A stretch of DNA of 64,000 bases from DASSUW01 sp963811895 (GTDB taxonomy: Bacteria; Actinomycetota; Thermoleophilia; Solirubrobacterales; Solirubrobacteraceae): the NCBI GenBank assembly GCA_963811895.1, contig CAWETE010000012.1, forward strand, positions 252,922 to 316,921. Direction: 5' to 3'. Below the pieces are notes generated by a model. That model worked only from the letters and a program-made list of their open reading frames with translations. It searched no databases and was not told the origin of the DNA. Made by a program: the position numbers and the translations under genes. This document shows positions 1-7,927 of this stretch, piece by piece (position 1 is the first letter of the stretch; the number at the start of each line of letters is the position of its first letter).

Positions 1-751
1 TCCAGCCCGGCTTCTCGAAGCGCGTGTGGAGCTCCTCCCAGATCCGCTCGTCGGGCCAGTTCTCGATGTCGTCGTGCGGGTCGACCTGGATGTAGAGCCG
101 GCTGAGCTGGGGCGACCTCAGGCTGTGGAGGGCGAAGCCGCGCTCGTGCGTGGCGTAGATGAGCTCGTCGGTCGACGGCGCGACCTCGGCCAGGATCCCG
201 AGCCAGCCGAACGGGTACTCGCGCGTGCGGTGCGTGAGGACGCCGTCGGGGATGGCGTCGCGGCAGACGCCGTGGAAGCCGTCGCAGCCGGCGATCGCCT
301 TGCAATCGAGCTGGTGATCCTCGCCCTCGTGGCGGTAGCGGATCGTGCTGCTCTCGGGGTCGACCTCGACGTCCTCGACCTCGAAGTGCAGCGGCTGGCC
401 CGCCTCGCGGCGGGCGGCGATGAGGTCCTTCACGACCTCCTGCTGGCCGTAGACCATGATCGCCCGCCCGACCAGCGCCTCGAAGTCGATCCGGTGTCCC
501 TCGCCGTCGTAGCGCAGCTCGATGCCCTCGTGGAGCGCGCCCTCCCGGTCCATCCGCTCGCCGACGCCCGCCTCGCGCAGCGTGTCCATCGTCCCCTGCT
601 CGAGCACGCCGGCGCGCACGCGCTGGATCACGTAGTCCTCGTCGCGGTTCTCGAGGACGACCGACTCGATCCCGTTCAGGTGCAGCAGGTGGGCGAGCAG
701 CAGGCCGGCCGGGCCGGCGCCGACGATCCCGACCGGGACGTCTATCCCCAC
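1..751 (-). CDS. pobA: 4-hydroxybenzoate 3-monooxygenase, 3' end outside window
   Basis: A flavin-dependent aromatic hydroxylase that turns 4-hydroxybenzoate into protocatechuate using NAD(P)H and O2. About 249 residues of a usual ~390 are present; the C-terminus lies beyond base 1. The FAD-binding GxGxxG motif is at residues 11-16, followed by the RAGVLEQGT segment typical of PobA and, near residue 155, the CDGFHG flavin motif. I chose the GTG at 751, which overlaps the end of the upstream MetE-like gene by 10 bases; an AGGAGG lies only one base from it, so the true start is uncertain. The overlap implies co-transcription. The divergent aldehyde dehydrogenase would supply the 4-hydroxybenzoate substrate. 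Family assignment is firm, substrate assignment is from family knowledge. Confidence 0.9.
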   Translation of the reverse strand, partial: MGIDVPVGIVGAGPAGLLLAHLLHLNGIESVVLENRDEDYVIQRVRAGVLEQGTMDTLREAGVGERMDREGALHEGIELRYDGEGHRIDFEALVGRAIMVYGQQEVVKDLIAARREAGQPLHFEVEDVEVDPESSTIRYRHEGEDHQLDCKAIAGCDGFHGVCRDAIPDGVLTHRTREYPFGWLGILAEVAPSTDELIYATHERGFALHSLRSPQLSRLYIQVDPHDDIENWPDERIWEELHTRFEKPGW

Positions 752-1860
752 ACCTCCTGCGCGGTCTCGACGATCAGCCGCAGCTTGGCCTCCTGCTGCT
801 CATGGCTCAGCACGTTGCCCTCGACCGTCGAGGAGAAGCCGCACTGGGGAGAGAGGCAGAGCTGGTCGAGGTCGACGTACTGCGACGCCTCCTCGATGCG
901 GCGCTTGAGCAGGTCCTTGTCCTCGAGGTCGCCCTTCTTGGTGGTTACGAGGCCGAGGACGACGATCTTCCCGGGCGGGACGAAGCGCAGCGGCTCGAAG
1001 CCCCCGGAGCGGGCGTCGTCCCACTCCATGAAGAAGCCGTCGACCTGGAGCTCGTTGAAGAGCGCCTCGGCGACGAAGTCGTAGCCGCCCTCGGCGACCC
1101 AGGAGCTGCGGAAGTTGCCGCGGCACATGTGCGTGGTGATCGCCATGCCCTCGGGGCGGCCTTCGAGCGCCTCGTTGATGTGGCGGATGTAGCGCTCGTG
1201 CAGGTGCTCGGTGTCGGCCTCCTGCTGGGCCATCATCTCGCGCTGCTTGGGGTCGTTGAGGTAGGCGAGGCTGGTGTCGTCGAACTGCAGGTAGGTGCAG
1301 CCGAGCTCGCCTAGCCTTCTCACCTCCTCGGCGTAGGCGCTCGTGAGGTCGTCCCAGAAGCCGTCCATGTCGGGGTAGACCGACTCGTCGATCGCCGCCC
1401 GGCCGCCGCGGTAGTGGACCATGCTCGGGCTCGGGATCGTCAGCTTCGGCGTGTTCTTGGTCGTCTGCTCCTTCAGGAAGCTGAAGTGGTCGCCGAAGAT
1501 CGTGTCGCTGACGCCGAGCTTGCCGTCGATGTGCAGCTTGGCGGGCGTGAACTCGATCGTGCCCTCCTCGTTGCGGAACTCGACCTTGAGGTTGCCGGGG
1601 GCCGTGTTCACGCCGTCGAGCTGGTAGATGAAGTCCATGTGCCACGAGGCGCGGCGGAACTCGCCGTCGGTGGCCGACTGCAGGCCGACGTCCTCCTGCA
1701 TCTTCACGACGTCGCTGATGGCCTCGTCCTCGATGGCCTTCAGCTCGGCGTCGTCGAGCTTCCCGGCCTTGTGGTCGTCGCGCGCCTGCATCAGCTTCTG
1801 GGGCCTCAGCAGGCTGCCGACGTGGTCGGCGCGATATGGCGGGCTCGTCCTCTGTGCCAC
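742..1860 (-). CDS. MetE-like cobalamin-independent methyltransferase (YxjG/YxjH type)
   Basis: A 372-residue protein equivalent to the catalytic C-terminal half of cobalamin-independent methionine synthase, the length of Bacillus YxjG/YxjH. The zinc ligands are visible: His244 and Cys246 in the motif HMCRGN, Glu279 in FMEWD, and Cys340 in SPQCGF. It should bind zinc and move a methyl or alkyl group to or from a thiol. The N-terminal MetE half is absent. The start is GTG 1860, preceded by GGGAGG. It is co-directional with and overlaps pobA, so it may serve aromatic catabolism (for example demethylation or thiol transfer, as coenzyme-M alkyltransferases of this superfamily do) rather than methionine synthesis. 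That last point is inference. Confidence 0.87.
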   Translation of the reverse strand: MAQRTSPPYRADHVGSLLRPQKLMQARDDHKAGKLDDAELKAIEDEAISDVVKMQEDVGLQSATDGEFRRASWHMDFIYQLDGVNTAPGNLKVEFRNEEGTIEFTPAKLHIDGKLGVSDTIFGDHFSFLKEQTTKNTPKLTIPSPSMVHYRGGRAAIDESVYPDMDGFWDDLTSAYAEEVRRLGELGCTYLQFDDTSLAYLNDPKQREMMAQQEADTEHLHERYIRHINEALEGRPEGMAITTHMCRGNFRSSWVAEGGYDFVAEALFNELQVDGFFMEWDDARSGGFEPLRFVPPGKIVVLGLVTTKKGDLEDKDLLKRRIEEASQYVDLDQLCLSPQCGFSSTVEGNVLSHEQQEAKLRLIVETAQEVWG

Positions 1861-1924
1861 TTGGTTCCTCCCGTCTGCGTATCCTCGTCAAATAGTCTGA
1901 CGTGTTCCTGAGGAGGGCGAAGCG
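1861..1924. promoter_or_regulatory. Divergent promoter region between methyltransferase and aldehyde dehydrogenase genes
   Basis: This 64-base gap separates two divergently transcribed catabolic genes and must hold both promoters and ribosome binding sites. It is locally AT-richer than its surroundings (around 1885-1905, containing AAATAGTC). A GAGGAGGG ribosome site sits about 7 bases before the ATG at 1925, and GGGAGG precedes the GTG at 1860 on the other strand. I see no clear operator. Confidence 0.55.
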
Positions 1925-3397
1925 ATGGCGACCGTACAGGTCGAAGAGCCGCAGCGGCTGTTGATCGGTGGCGAGTGGGTCGACGCGGGCTCGGGGCGCT
2001 CGTGGCAGAGCTCCGGGCCGGTGGAGGGCGAGCCCTCGTCGACTGTGGCCGCGGCCGGCGCCGAAGACGTGCGGCGTGCGGCCGAGGCCGCCGCGGCGGC
2101 GTTCCCGGCGTGGTCTGCCTCGGCTCCGGGCGGACGCCGCTCGCTGCTGAACGCGGCGGCCGGGTTGCTCGAGGAGCGGGCCGAGGAGATCGCCGGGCTG
2201 ATGACGGCGGAGACGGGCGGCACGTTCGGCTGGGGCATGTTCAACGTCCAGCTCGCCGCGGGGATGCTGCGCGAGGGGGCGGCCCAGGCCTACGGCGCGG
2301 TGGGCGAGGTGATCCCCTCCGACGTGCCAGGCGTGCTGGCCATGGGAGTCAGGCAGCCGGTCGGCGTGGTGGCCGGGATCGCGCCCTGGAACGCGCCGGT
2401 CATCCTCGGCGTGCGCGCGATCGCGACGCCGCTCGCCTACGGCAACACGGTGATCCTGAAGGCGTCCGAGGAGTGTCCGCGGGTCCACGCCGCGATCGCC
2501 CGCGTGCTCGTCGACGCGGGCTTCCCCGCGGGGGTCGTCAACCTGATCGTCAACGACCCGTCCGACGCCGCGGAGGTCGTCGACGAGCTGATCGCGCACC
2601 CGGCCGTGCGCCGGATCAACTTCACGGGCTCCACGAAGGTCGGGCGGATCATCGCCGAGAAGGCGGGCCGGCACCTGAAGCGGGTGCTGCTCGAGCTGGG
2701 CGGCAAGGCGCCGTTGTTGGTCCTGGACGACGCCGACCTCGACGAGGCCGCCGCGGCGGCGAACTTCGGCGCCTTCTTCCACCAGGGCCAGATCTGCATG
2801 TCGACCGAGCGGATCGTCGTCGACCGGTCGGTATCCGACGACTTCTGCTCGCGGCTCGCGGAGCGCGCCTCGTCCCTCGTCGTGGGAGACCCGCGCGAGG
2901 CGTCGACCCAGATCGGGCCGATGATCAACTCGGCGGCTCTGCAGCGCGTCTCCGAGCTCGTCGACGACGCCCGGGGCCGCGGCGCCTCGGTGCTGTGCGG
3001 CGGCAGCGCCGAAGGGCTCTGCTACTCGCCGACCGTGCTGGCCGGCGTCACGCCGGAGATGCGGCTCTACGGCGAGGAGTCCTTCGGCCCGGTCGTCGCC
3101 GTCGTCCCGGTCTCCGGCATCGACGAGGCGGTGCGCGTGGCCAACGACACCGAGTACGGCCTGTCCGGCGCGGTCTTCGGCCAGGACGTCCCCCGCGCCT
3201 TCGACGTCGCGAGGCGTATGGAGACGGGGATCTGCCACGTCAACGGAGCCACCGTCCACGACGAGCCCCAGATGCCGTTCGGCGGAGTCAAGGCGTCCGG
3301 CTTCGGCCGTTTCGGCGGGCGGGCCGCCCTGGAGGAGTTCACCGAGCTGCGCTGGATCACGGTCGGCGGCACGGAGGGGCGCCACTACCCGATCTAG
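1925..3397 (+). CDS. Aldehyde dehydrogenase (aromatic-aldehyde / vanillin-dehydrogenase-like)
   Basis: An NAD(P)-dependent aldehyde dehydrogenase of 490 residues, the normal length. The general base Glu257 lies in LELGGKAP and the nucleophile Cys291 in GQICMS. The motif FTGSTKVG belongs to the cofactor site, and the C-terminus has MPFGGVKASGFGRFGG. The last feature and the overall pattern resemble benzaldehyde and vanillin dehydrogenases. The start ATG 1925 has a strong GGAGGG seven bases upstream. Placed divergently from the MetE-like and pobA genes, it would oxidise an aromatic aldehyde such as 4-hydroxybenzaldehyde to the acid that PobA hydroxylates. Exact substrate is inferred. Confidence 0.93.
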   Translation: MATVQVEEPQRLLIGGEWVDAGSGRSWQSSGPVEGEPSSTVAAAGAEDVRRAAEAAAAAFPAWSASAPGGRRSLLNAAAGLLEERAEEIAGLMTAETGGTFGWGMFNVQLAAGMLREGAAQAYGAVGEVIPSDVPGVLAMGVRQPVGVVAGIAPWNAPVILGVRAIATPLAYGNTVILKASEECPRVHAAIARVLVDAGFPAGVVNLIVNDPSDAAEVVDELIAHPAVRRINFTGSTKVGRIIAEKAGRHLKRVLLELGGKAPLLVLDDADLDEAAAAANFGAFFHQGQICMSTERIVVDRSVSDDFCSRLAERASSLVVGDPREASTQIGPMINSAALQRVSELVDDARGRGASVLCGGSAEGLCYSPTVLAGVTPEMRLYGEESFGPVVAVVPVSGIDEAVRVANDTEYGLSGAVFGQDVPRAFDVARRMETGICHVNGATVHDEPQMPFGGVKASGFGRFGGRAALEEFTELRWITVGGTEGRHYPI

Positions 3398-3433
3398 GGC
3401 TCGCCTACAATCGCCATCGACCAAGGAGGGAAC

Positions 3434-4300
3434 ATGGCGGCGACCACCCCGCAGACTGGAACGATCACGTCACGCGAGGCGGAGCAGGTCGAGGCGGCGA
3501 ACGCCAGTGGGAAGACGCCGGTCGTCTTCATCCACGGGCTATGGCTGCTGCCCAGCAGCTGGGATCGCTGGGCCGAGCTGTTCGAGCAGAGCGGATATGC
3601 GGCGGTGACGCCGTCGTGGCCGGACGACCCGGAGACGATCGAGGAAGCGCGCGCGCATCCCGAGGTGTTCGCGCGCAAGACGCTGGGCCAGGTCGCCGAC
3701 CATGTCGCCGAGGTGATCCAGGCCCTTGCGAAAAAGCCCGTCGTGATGGGTCACTCGACCGGTGGGCTGATCGCCCAGATGCTCGCCGACCGCGGGCTGT
3801 CGGCCGCCACGGTGGCCATCGATCCGGGCCCGTTCCGCGGCGTGCTGCCGCTCCCGATCTCGTCGCTGCGCTCCGCGGCTCCGGTGCTGGCCAATCCGCT
3901 GAACCGCAACCGTGCCGTGACGTTGACCCTCGACCAGTTCAAGTACGGGTGGGCGAACGCACTCAGCGACGAGGAGGCGAAAGAGCTCTACGACAGCTAC
4001 CACGTGGCGGCGCCCGGGGTTGCGCTCATGCAGATGGCCAACGCCAATCTCAATCCGCGGACCGAGGCGAAGCTGGATCCCGGCAACCCAGACCGCGGGC
4101 CGCTGCTGATCATCGACGGGGAGAAGGACCACACGGTCCCGTGGGCGATCGCCAACGCCTCCTACAAGCGACAGCGTCGCAACGCGGCCGTGACGGAGAT
4201 CACGAAGGTCCCCGACCGCGGCCACTCGCTGACCATCGACAGCGGCTGGCGCGAGGTAGCCGACACGGCGCTGCGGTTCGTGCAGCGGTTCACCCGGTAG
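3434..4300 (+). CDS. Alpha/beta-fold hydrolase
   Basis: A 288-residue serine hydrolase. The catalytic triad can be read as Ser108 in GHSTGG, Asp232 in DGEKDH and His264 in RGHSLT; the oxyanion-hole motif is HGLW near residue 36. No signal peptide is seen, so it is probably cytoplasmic. An AAGGAGGG ribosome site lies three bases before the ATG. It starts 36 bases after the aldehyde dehydrogenase and ends 9 bases before the next gene, so the three may form one transcript. The substrate is unknown; it resembles the esterase and haloperoxidase-like branch of the fold. Confidence 0.88.
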   Translation: MAATTPQTGTITSREAEQVEAANASGKTPVVFIHGLWLLPSSWDRWAELFEQSGYAAVTPSWPDDPETIEEARAHPEVFARKTLGQVADHVAEVIQALAKKPVVMGHSTGGLIAQMLADRGLSAATVAIDPGPFRGVLPLPISSLRSAAPVLANPLNRNRAVTLTLDQFKYGWANALSDEEAKELYDSYHVAAPGVALMQMANANLNPRTEAKLDPGNPDRGPLLIIDGEKDHTVPWAIANASYKRQRRNAAVTEITKVPDRGHSLTIDSGWREVADTALRFVQRFTR

Positions 4301-4309
4301 CGTTCGGGC

Positions 4310-5455
4310 GTGGCCACCAGTGCCGAGTTGCTCAAGCGTCACCGGCCGTTCCTGAAGTACGACTCGCAGGAGTCCTACTTCTCCGACTCGGCGGCCACCT
4401 GGACGGACAACCCGGGCAACCGGCTGCTCGACAAGAACGGCAAGGAGCTCGCCTCCGCCGGCCACGGGCTCAGCCCCGCGTTCCTCGGCCTGACGTACCC
4501 CGACGGCCGCAAGGCCGACCGGCGGGACCTGATCGGCAACCCGTCGAAGAACTACCGCGAGCAGGCGCGCAAGCTGCACGAGAACAAGCGCTACGCGAAC
4601 CGCATGTACGGCCACGCGGTCGTCGACTCCAACGACGACCTCTGGCTGCAGTACTGGTTCTGGTACTTCTTCAACGACTACAACCTGATCGGCAACTTCA
4701 TCAAGGCCGGGTTGCACGAGGGCGACTGGGAGATGATCCAGATCCGCCTCCAGGACGAGACGCCCGACCTCGCGATCTTCGCGCAGCACGCCACCGCCGA
4801 GACGCGGCGCTGGAGCCAGGTCGATCTCGTGCCGGGCACGCAGCGGCCGCTCGTGTACGTCGCGCGCGGGTCGCACGCGGCGTACTTCGAGCCCGGCCGT
4901 CACTGGACGGGGCACTGGTTCGACTATGCGGACGCCAAGCGCAAGAGCCCTGAGATCTCGCTCAACATCGTCGTCGAGGAGGACGAGGACTGGCGGTGGA
5001 TCCGGTGGCCGGGCCGCTGGGGCGATACGAAGAAGGGCGACAACCCGCTCGACTCCAACAGCCCTGATGGCCCGGCCGACCACGACCAGTGGGACGACCC
5101 TCTGGTGATGGTCGAGAAGGCTGCGGAGCGCCCCCCGCCGCCGGAGGAGCGGCCGCGTCCACCGGCCGCCCCGCTCGTGCGCGTCGAGTGGGCGGGCAGC
5201 ACCATCCGCGTCCTATACACGGTCCAGCCCGGTCCGGACCGCCGCATTCCGCGCGGCCTGGCGGTGACGATCAACTCGCCCGAGGAGACCGCACCGCCGA
5301 CCACCGAGACATTCACGATCGCAACCCGCACCGGAAGCGTCGACCTGAAGACGGCGACCGATCCGTTGAAGTCCTACGACGTCTACGTGAGCTGCGCGAC
5401 GGCAGCCGGCCTGGCATCGCAGAGCGCGCGGGTCGATCTCGACCCGGCCGTCTGA
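4310..5455 (+). CDS. Vps62-like protein
   Basis: A 381-residue protein without signal peptide. Residues about 100-220 contain the segments LQYWFWYFFND, HEGDWEMIQI and YVARGSHAAYF, which I associate with the Vps62/DUF946 family found in fungi, plants and some actinobacteria, of unknown biochemical function. The C-terminal 110 residues follow a Pro/Arg-rich linker and look like a separate beta-rich domain. The GTG start at 4310 is nine bases after the hydrolase stop, so translation is probably coupled. It converges on the pore-former gene at 5494, with a strong terminator between them. The family call is moderate; I propose no function. Confidence 0.72.
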   Translation: MATSAELLKRHRPFLKYDSQESYFSDSAATWTDNPGNRLLDKNGKELASAGHGLSPAFLGLTYPDGRKADRRDLIGNPSKNYREQARKLHENKRYANRMYGHAVVDSNDDLWLQYWFWYFFNDYNLIGNFIKAGLHEGDWEMIQIRLQDETPDLAIFAQHATAETRRWSQVDLVPGTQRPLVYVARGSHAAYFEPGRHWTGHWFDYADAKRKSPEISLNIVVEEDEDWRWIRWPGRWGDTKKGDNPLDSNSPDGPADHDQWDDPLVMVEKAAERPPPPEERPRPPAAPLVRVEWAGSTIRVLYTVQPGPDRRIPRGLAVTINSPEETAPPTTETFTIATRTGSVDLKTATDPLKSYDVYVSCATAAGLASQSARVDLDPAV

Positions 5456-5487
5456 CCGTCCGGGGCCGCCGCGGCGGCCCCGGACGG
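5456..5487. terminator. Bidirectional hairpin terminator
   Basis: A perfect 15-bp GC-rich stem, 5456-5470 pairing with 5473-5487, with a two-base loop (in practice a 14-bp stem with a four-base loop). It sits immediately after the stop at 5455 and before the convergent stop at 5494, so it can serve both strands. It lacks a long U-tract, as is usual in such GC-rich genomes. Confidence 0.85.
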
Positions 5488-5493
5488 CTCGGA

Positions 5494-6576
5494 TCAGCGG
5501 ATCGCCAACAGCTCAGGCTTCGGCTGATGGAAGGGACGGAGAGAGCGGGTGCCGTCGAGGTTGAACTGGGTCAGCTTGACCTCGAGGTCGTTGCTGCTGA
5601 TCCCGGTGTACAGACCGGCGACCGTGCCGGCGGCACGGGCGCCGCTGGCGTACACGTATTCGCCCGAGAACGTGAACGGGACCTTCAGCACGGAGCGGGT
5701 GATGGCGACCGTCGCGTCCACGCGCGACCGGGCCGGGACGATCACGGGCTGGCGCCAGGCGAACGTGCGGGCCTCGGCATGGCTTCCGTTCCACGTGAAG
5801 TTGGCCGAGCCCTCCACGGCGATCTGCCCCTCCGCGAGGCCGAACCAGCTGACCTTGGCGGTCGCGGTCACCTTGATCCCGACGGAGGTCGACCATCCGT
5901 GGGTGTCGGTGACGGTCTTCGAGCCGCTGATCTCCGTGCTCTGCTGCACCGAGGTGTCGTTGGTGTTCCTCACCTTGTCGAGCTGCTCGAGCTGGCTCGA
6001 CTCGATGGTCGCGTGTGCGGTGTCGTAGTTCGCGTTGTAGGCGTCGAATTGCACCACCTGGTCGACGTCAAGGCACCAGGTCTGATTGCTGCCGCTGCCC
6101 ACGTTGAGCGCGGTGACGCAGACACGCGACGCCGTGGGAGAGGCGGGAACGGTCACGTCGTAGCCGTGGGCAGAGCCGAACTTCGGGTACGCCGCGCCGA
6201 CGTCCGGGCGCGACCCGTTGGCCGTGATCGTCTGGATGGCCGATCCATCGACATCGACGCGCACCGACAACGGGGTCGTCGGGACGTCGCCGTCGGCCGC
6301 CCAGCCGGCCACGCGGATTGCCGTGCGGTCCGTCGTCTGCCGCGCCAGGTCGAGATTCCCCGTCGGGCTGATGACCGGCTTCGGGGGCGGCGGCGGGGGC
6401 TTGGGGTCGCAGATGGGCGGCGGGTTCGGCACGTCGCAGTCCGGCTTCGCGGACGCAGCCTGCGTCGTCGAGCCGAGCGCCAGCAGGCCCGCGCTCAGCA
6501 GGATCCCCAAGACGGCCAACAAGCCGAGACGGCGGATCAGGTGCGGCCCGTCTACGGGCATACGCGATGGATGCAT
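5494..6576 (-). CDS. Secreted protein with candidate aerolysin/ETX-MTX2-type pore-forming domain
   Basis: A 360-residue exported protein: a hydrophobic signal segment (residues about 15-40) and a Pro-rich linker. Next comes a domain of about 100 residues, roughly 70-160, with GSRPDVGAAYPKFGSAHGYD, common in actinobacterial secreted proteins. Residues about 195-315 look like an aerolysin-family beta-pore region: alternating Ser/Thr strands (STEISGSKTVTDTHGWSTS, TATAKVSWFG) followed by QPVIVPARSRVDATVAI and VPFTFSG, matching the usual VPp-x-s-x-v...VPFT pattern. The start ATG 6576 has AGGAG five bases upstream. If correct it would be a beta-pore toxin acting outside the cell. The assignment rests on pattern only; the alternative is a generic beta-rich secreted protein. 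Confidence 0.7.
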   Translation of the reverse strand: MHPSRMPVDGPHLIRRLGLLAVLGILLSAGLLALGSTTQAASAKPDCDVPNPPPICDPKPPPPPPKPVISPTGNLDLARQTTDRTAIRVAGWAADGDVPTTPLSVRVDVDGSAIQTITANGSRPDVGAAYPKFGSAHGYDVTVPASPTASRVCVTALNVGSGSNQTWCLDVDQVVQFDAYNANYDTAHATIESSQLEQLDKVRNTNDTSVQQSTEISGSKTVTDTHGWSTSVGIKVTATAKVSWFGLAEGQIAVEGSANFTWNGSHAEARTFAWRQPVIVPARSRVDATVAITRSVLKVPFTFSGEYVYASGARAAGTVAGLYTGISSNDLEVKLTQFNLDGTRSLRPFHQPKPELLAIR

Positions 6577-6700
6577 GTTCACTCCTGTTGGGGCGGGTTT
6601 GCGAGACGGCTGGCTGGTCGGCCGCCGTCAGTGGAAGAGGCGCGCCTCCCCGCCGCTGATACCGCTCGTCAATCCCGAGGTGCCGGCGCCTGAGCGCGGC

Positions 6701-7516
6701 TCAGGCGCACATGATCGGCTCCTTGGCTGCCGGCCAACGCTCGACGGCGTGCGGGTCGTCGGTGTCGACCAGGTAGGCCGCCTGCTTGTCGCGGCTGAGC
6801 CACAACTGGCGACCGCCACGGCGCCAGCCGGTGGAGATCGCATCCTCCGGCAGCGTCGCATCGTCGTCGAACGTGCCGCGGAGCAGCTCGGGAAACTCGC
6901 CGGTCGCGTCGCGGACGTACCAGTCAGCGCGCTGATCGTCAGGCCCGATGAGAAGAAAGGTGATGTCGGTCCAGGAGCAGTGCTCCGGCCCCTGGCGGGA
7001 GAGAACGCGTGTGACGGGCACCCGTTGGCCTGAGGCGTCCTCCCAGACGCCGATGCCCAGGTCGTCGGTCACCTCGGCGGGAAACTCTGCGGGGTCGCAC
7101 TGCGCCCAGGCGACCACCCCCCACGCCACGTCATCGTCCCAGTCACGGATCCCGTCCGCGACGACGACCGAGACCTTGGTGCGCTCACCAACGTCGTACG
7201 ACAGCAATGCACGGCCCGTGTCGTTGCGCTCGATGCGATAGCCCTTGAGCGGCATGCTGTAGCCGAGGCTGGACTCCTCGATGTAGTTGTCGAATGCGTC
7301 CTGTGCGCTCGACTGGACCGTCGCGAGGCCGTCGTCGTACTCGCCGGTCGAACGAAGGAAGGGCTTTGTGCCGTCGCACTCGAGCGCGTCGACCGCAGCA
7401 CGAGCGGTCAAAGGCCCTCTGTAGGGCGGGGCGGTCGACCGACCGCCGTCGACGGCGGACGCGGACCCACATCCCGCGCAGCTGAGGGCAATGACCACCG
7501 CGATCACGCTGCGCAT
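6701..7516 (-). CDS. Putative lipoprotein of unknown function
   Basis: A 271-residue protein whose N-terminus is a short charged region, a hydrophobic stretch and the lipobox-like LSCAGC, so it is probably anchored to the membrane outer face by a lipid on that cysteine. The rest has paired cysteines and many Asp residues and resembles no family I recognise. I prefer ATG 7516 because it gives a compact signal peptide; a GTG at 7534 is also in frame. It lies downstream of, and on the same strand as, no obvious partner, 124 bases from the pore-former start. Confidence 0.7.
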   Translation of the reverse strand: MRSVIAVVIALSCAGCGSASAVDGGRSTAPPYRGPLTARAAVDALECDGTKPFLRSTGEYDDGLATVQSSAQDAFDNYIEESSLGYSMPLKGYRIERNDTGRALLSYDVGERTKVSVVVADGIRDWDDDVAWGVVAWAQCDPAEFPAEVTDDLGIGVWEDASGQRVPVTRVLSRQGPEHCSWTDITFLLIGPDDQRADWYVRDATGEFPELLRGTFDDDATLPEDAISTGWRRGGRQLWLSRDKQAAYLVDTDDPHAVERWPAAKEPIMCA

Positions 7517-7563
7517 CGTGATGACACTACGCACGGAAGCTCTCTACATCACAACCATGTCAA

Positions 7564-7890
7564 CTAGGCGTTGAGGTCTCCGTCGAGGACCGGCCGCAGG
7601 AAGCTTCGCTCGTAGCGCAGCACGCAGCCCGACTCCTCGCGGATGCGGTCGGCGGCGACGAAGTCCGGCTCGCGCCCGAAGGCCTGGCGGTACTCCTCGT
7701 AGGCGGCGAGGCTCGGGAAGGTGAACAGCGCGTAGGCGACGTCGCTCGCGCCCTCCGACGGAAGGAAGTACCCGTGGTGCTGTCCGCCCGACCGCTCGAC
7801 GAGCGCGATCCAGCGCTTGGCGAAGCGCTCGAAGGCGTCGAGCTTCGACGGGTCGATCTCGTAGCGCAGGTGACACGTGACCGGTGGCAT
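7564..7890 (-). CDS. NIPSNAP-family protein
   Basis: A 108-residue protein of the NIPSNAP/EthD-like dimeric alpha-beta-barrel type: YEIDPSKLDAFERFAKRW near the N-terminus, then GYFLPSEG and YALFTFPSLAAYEEYR. Proteins of this fold are small cytoplasmic enzymes or binders, mostly uncharacterised. It is divergent from the P450 gene at 7928, separated by 37 bases, so the two may share a regulatory region. Confidence 0.8.
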   Translation of the reverse strand: MPPVTCHLRYEIDPSKLDAFERFAKRWIALVERSGGQHHGYFLPSEGASDVAYALFTFPSLAAYEEYRQAFGREPDFVAADRIREESGCVLRYERSFLRPVLDGDLNA

Positions 7891-7927
7891 GGCGAAAGCG
7901 TGACGCGATGCGCGTCAGCATGTGCGC

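Noticed and set aside
26..1084. Long plus-strand open frame at the left edge
   Set aside because: It is the shadow of the minus-strand pobA and MetE-like genes; the minus frames have motifs and the plus frame does not.
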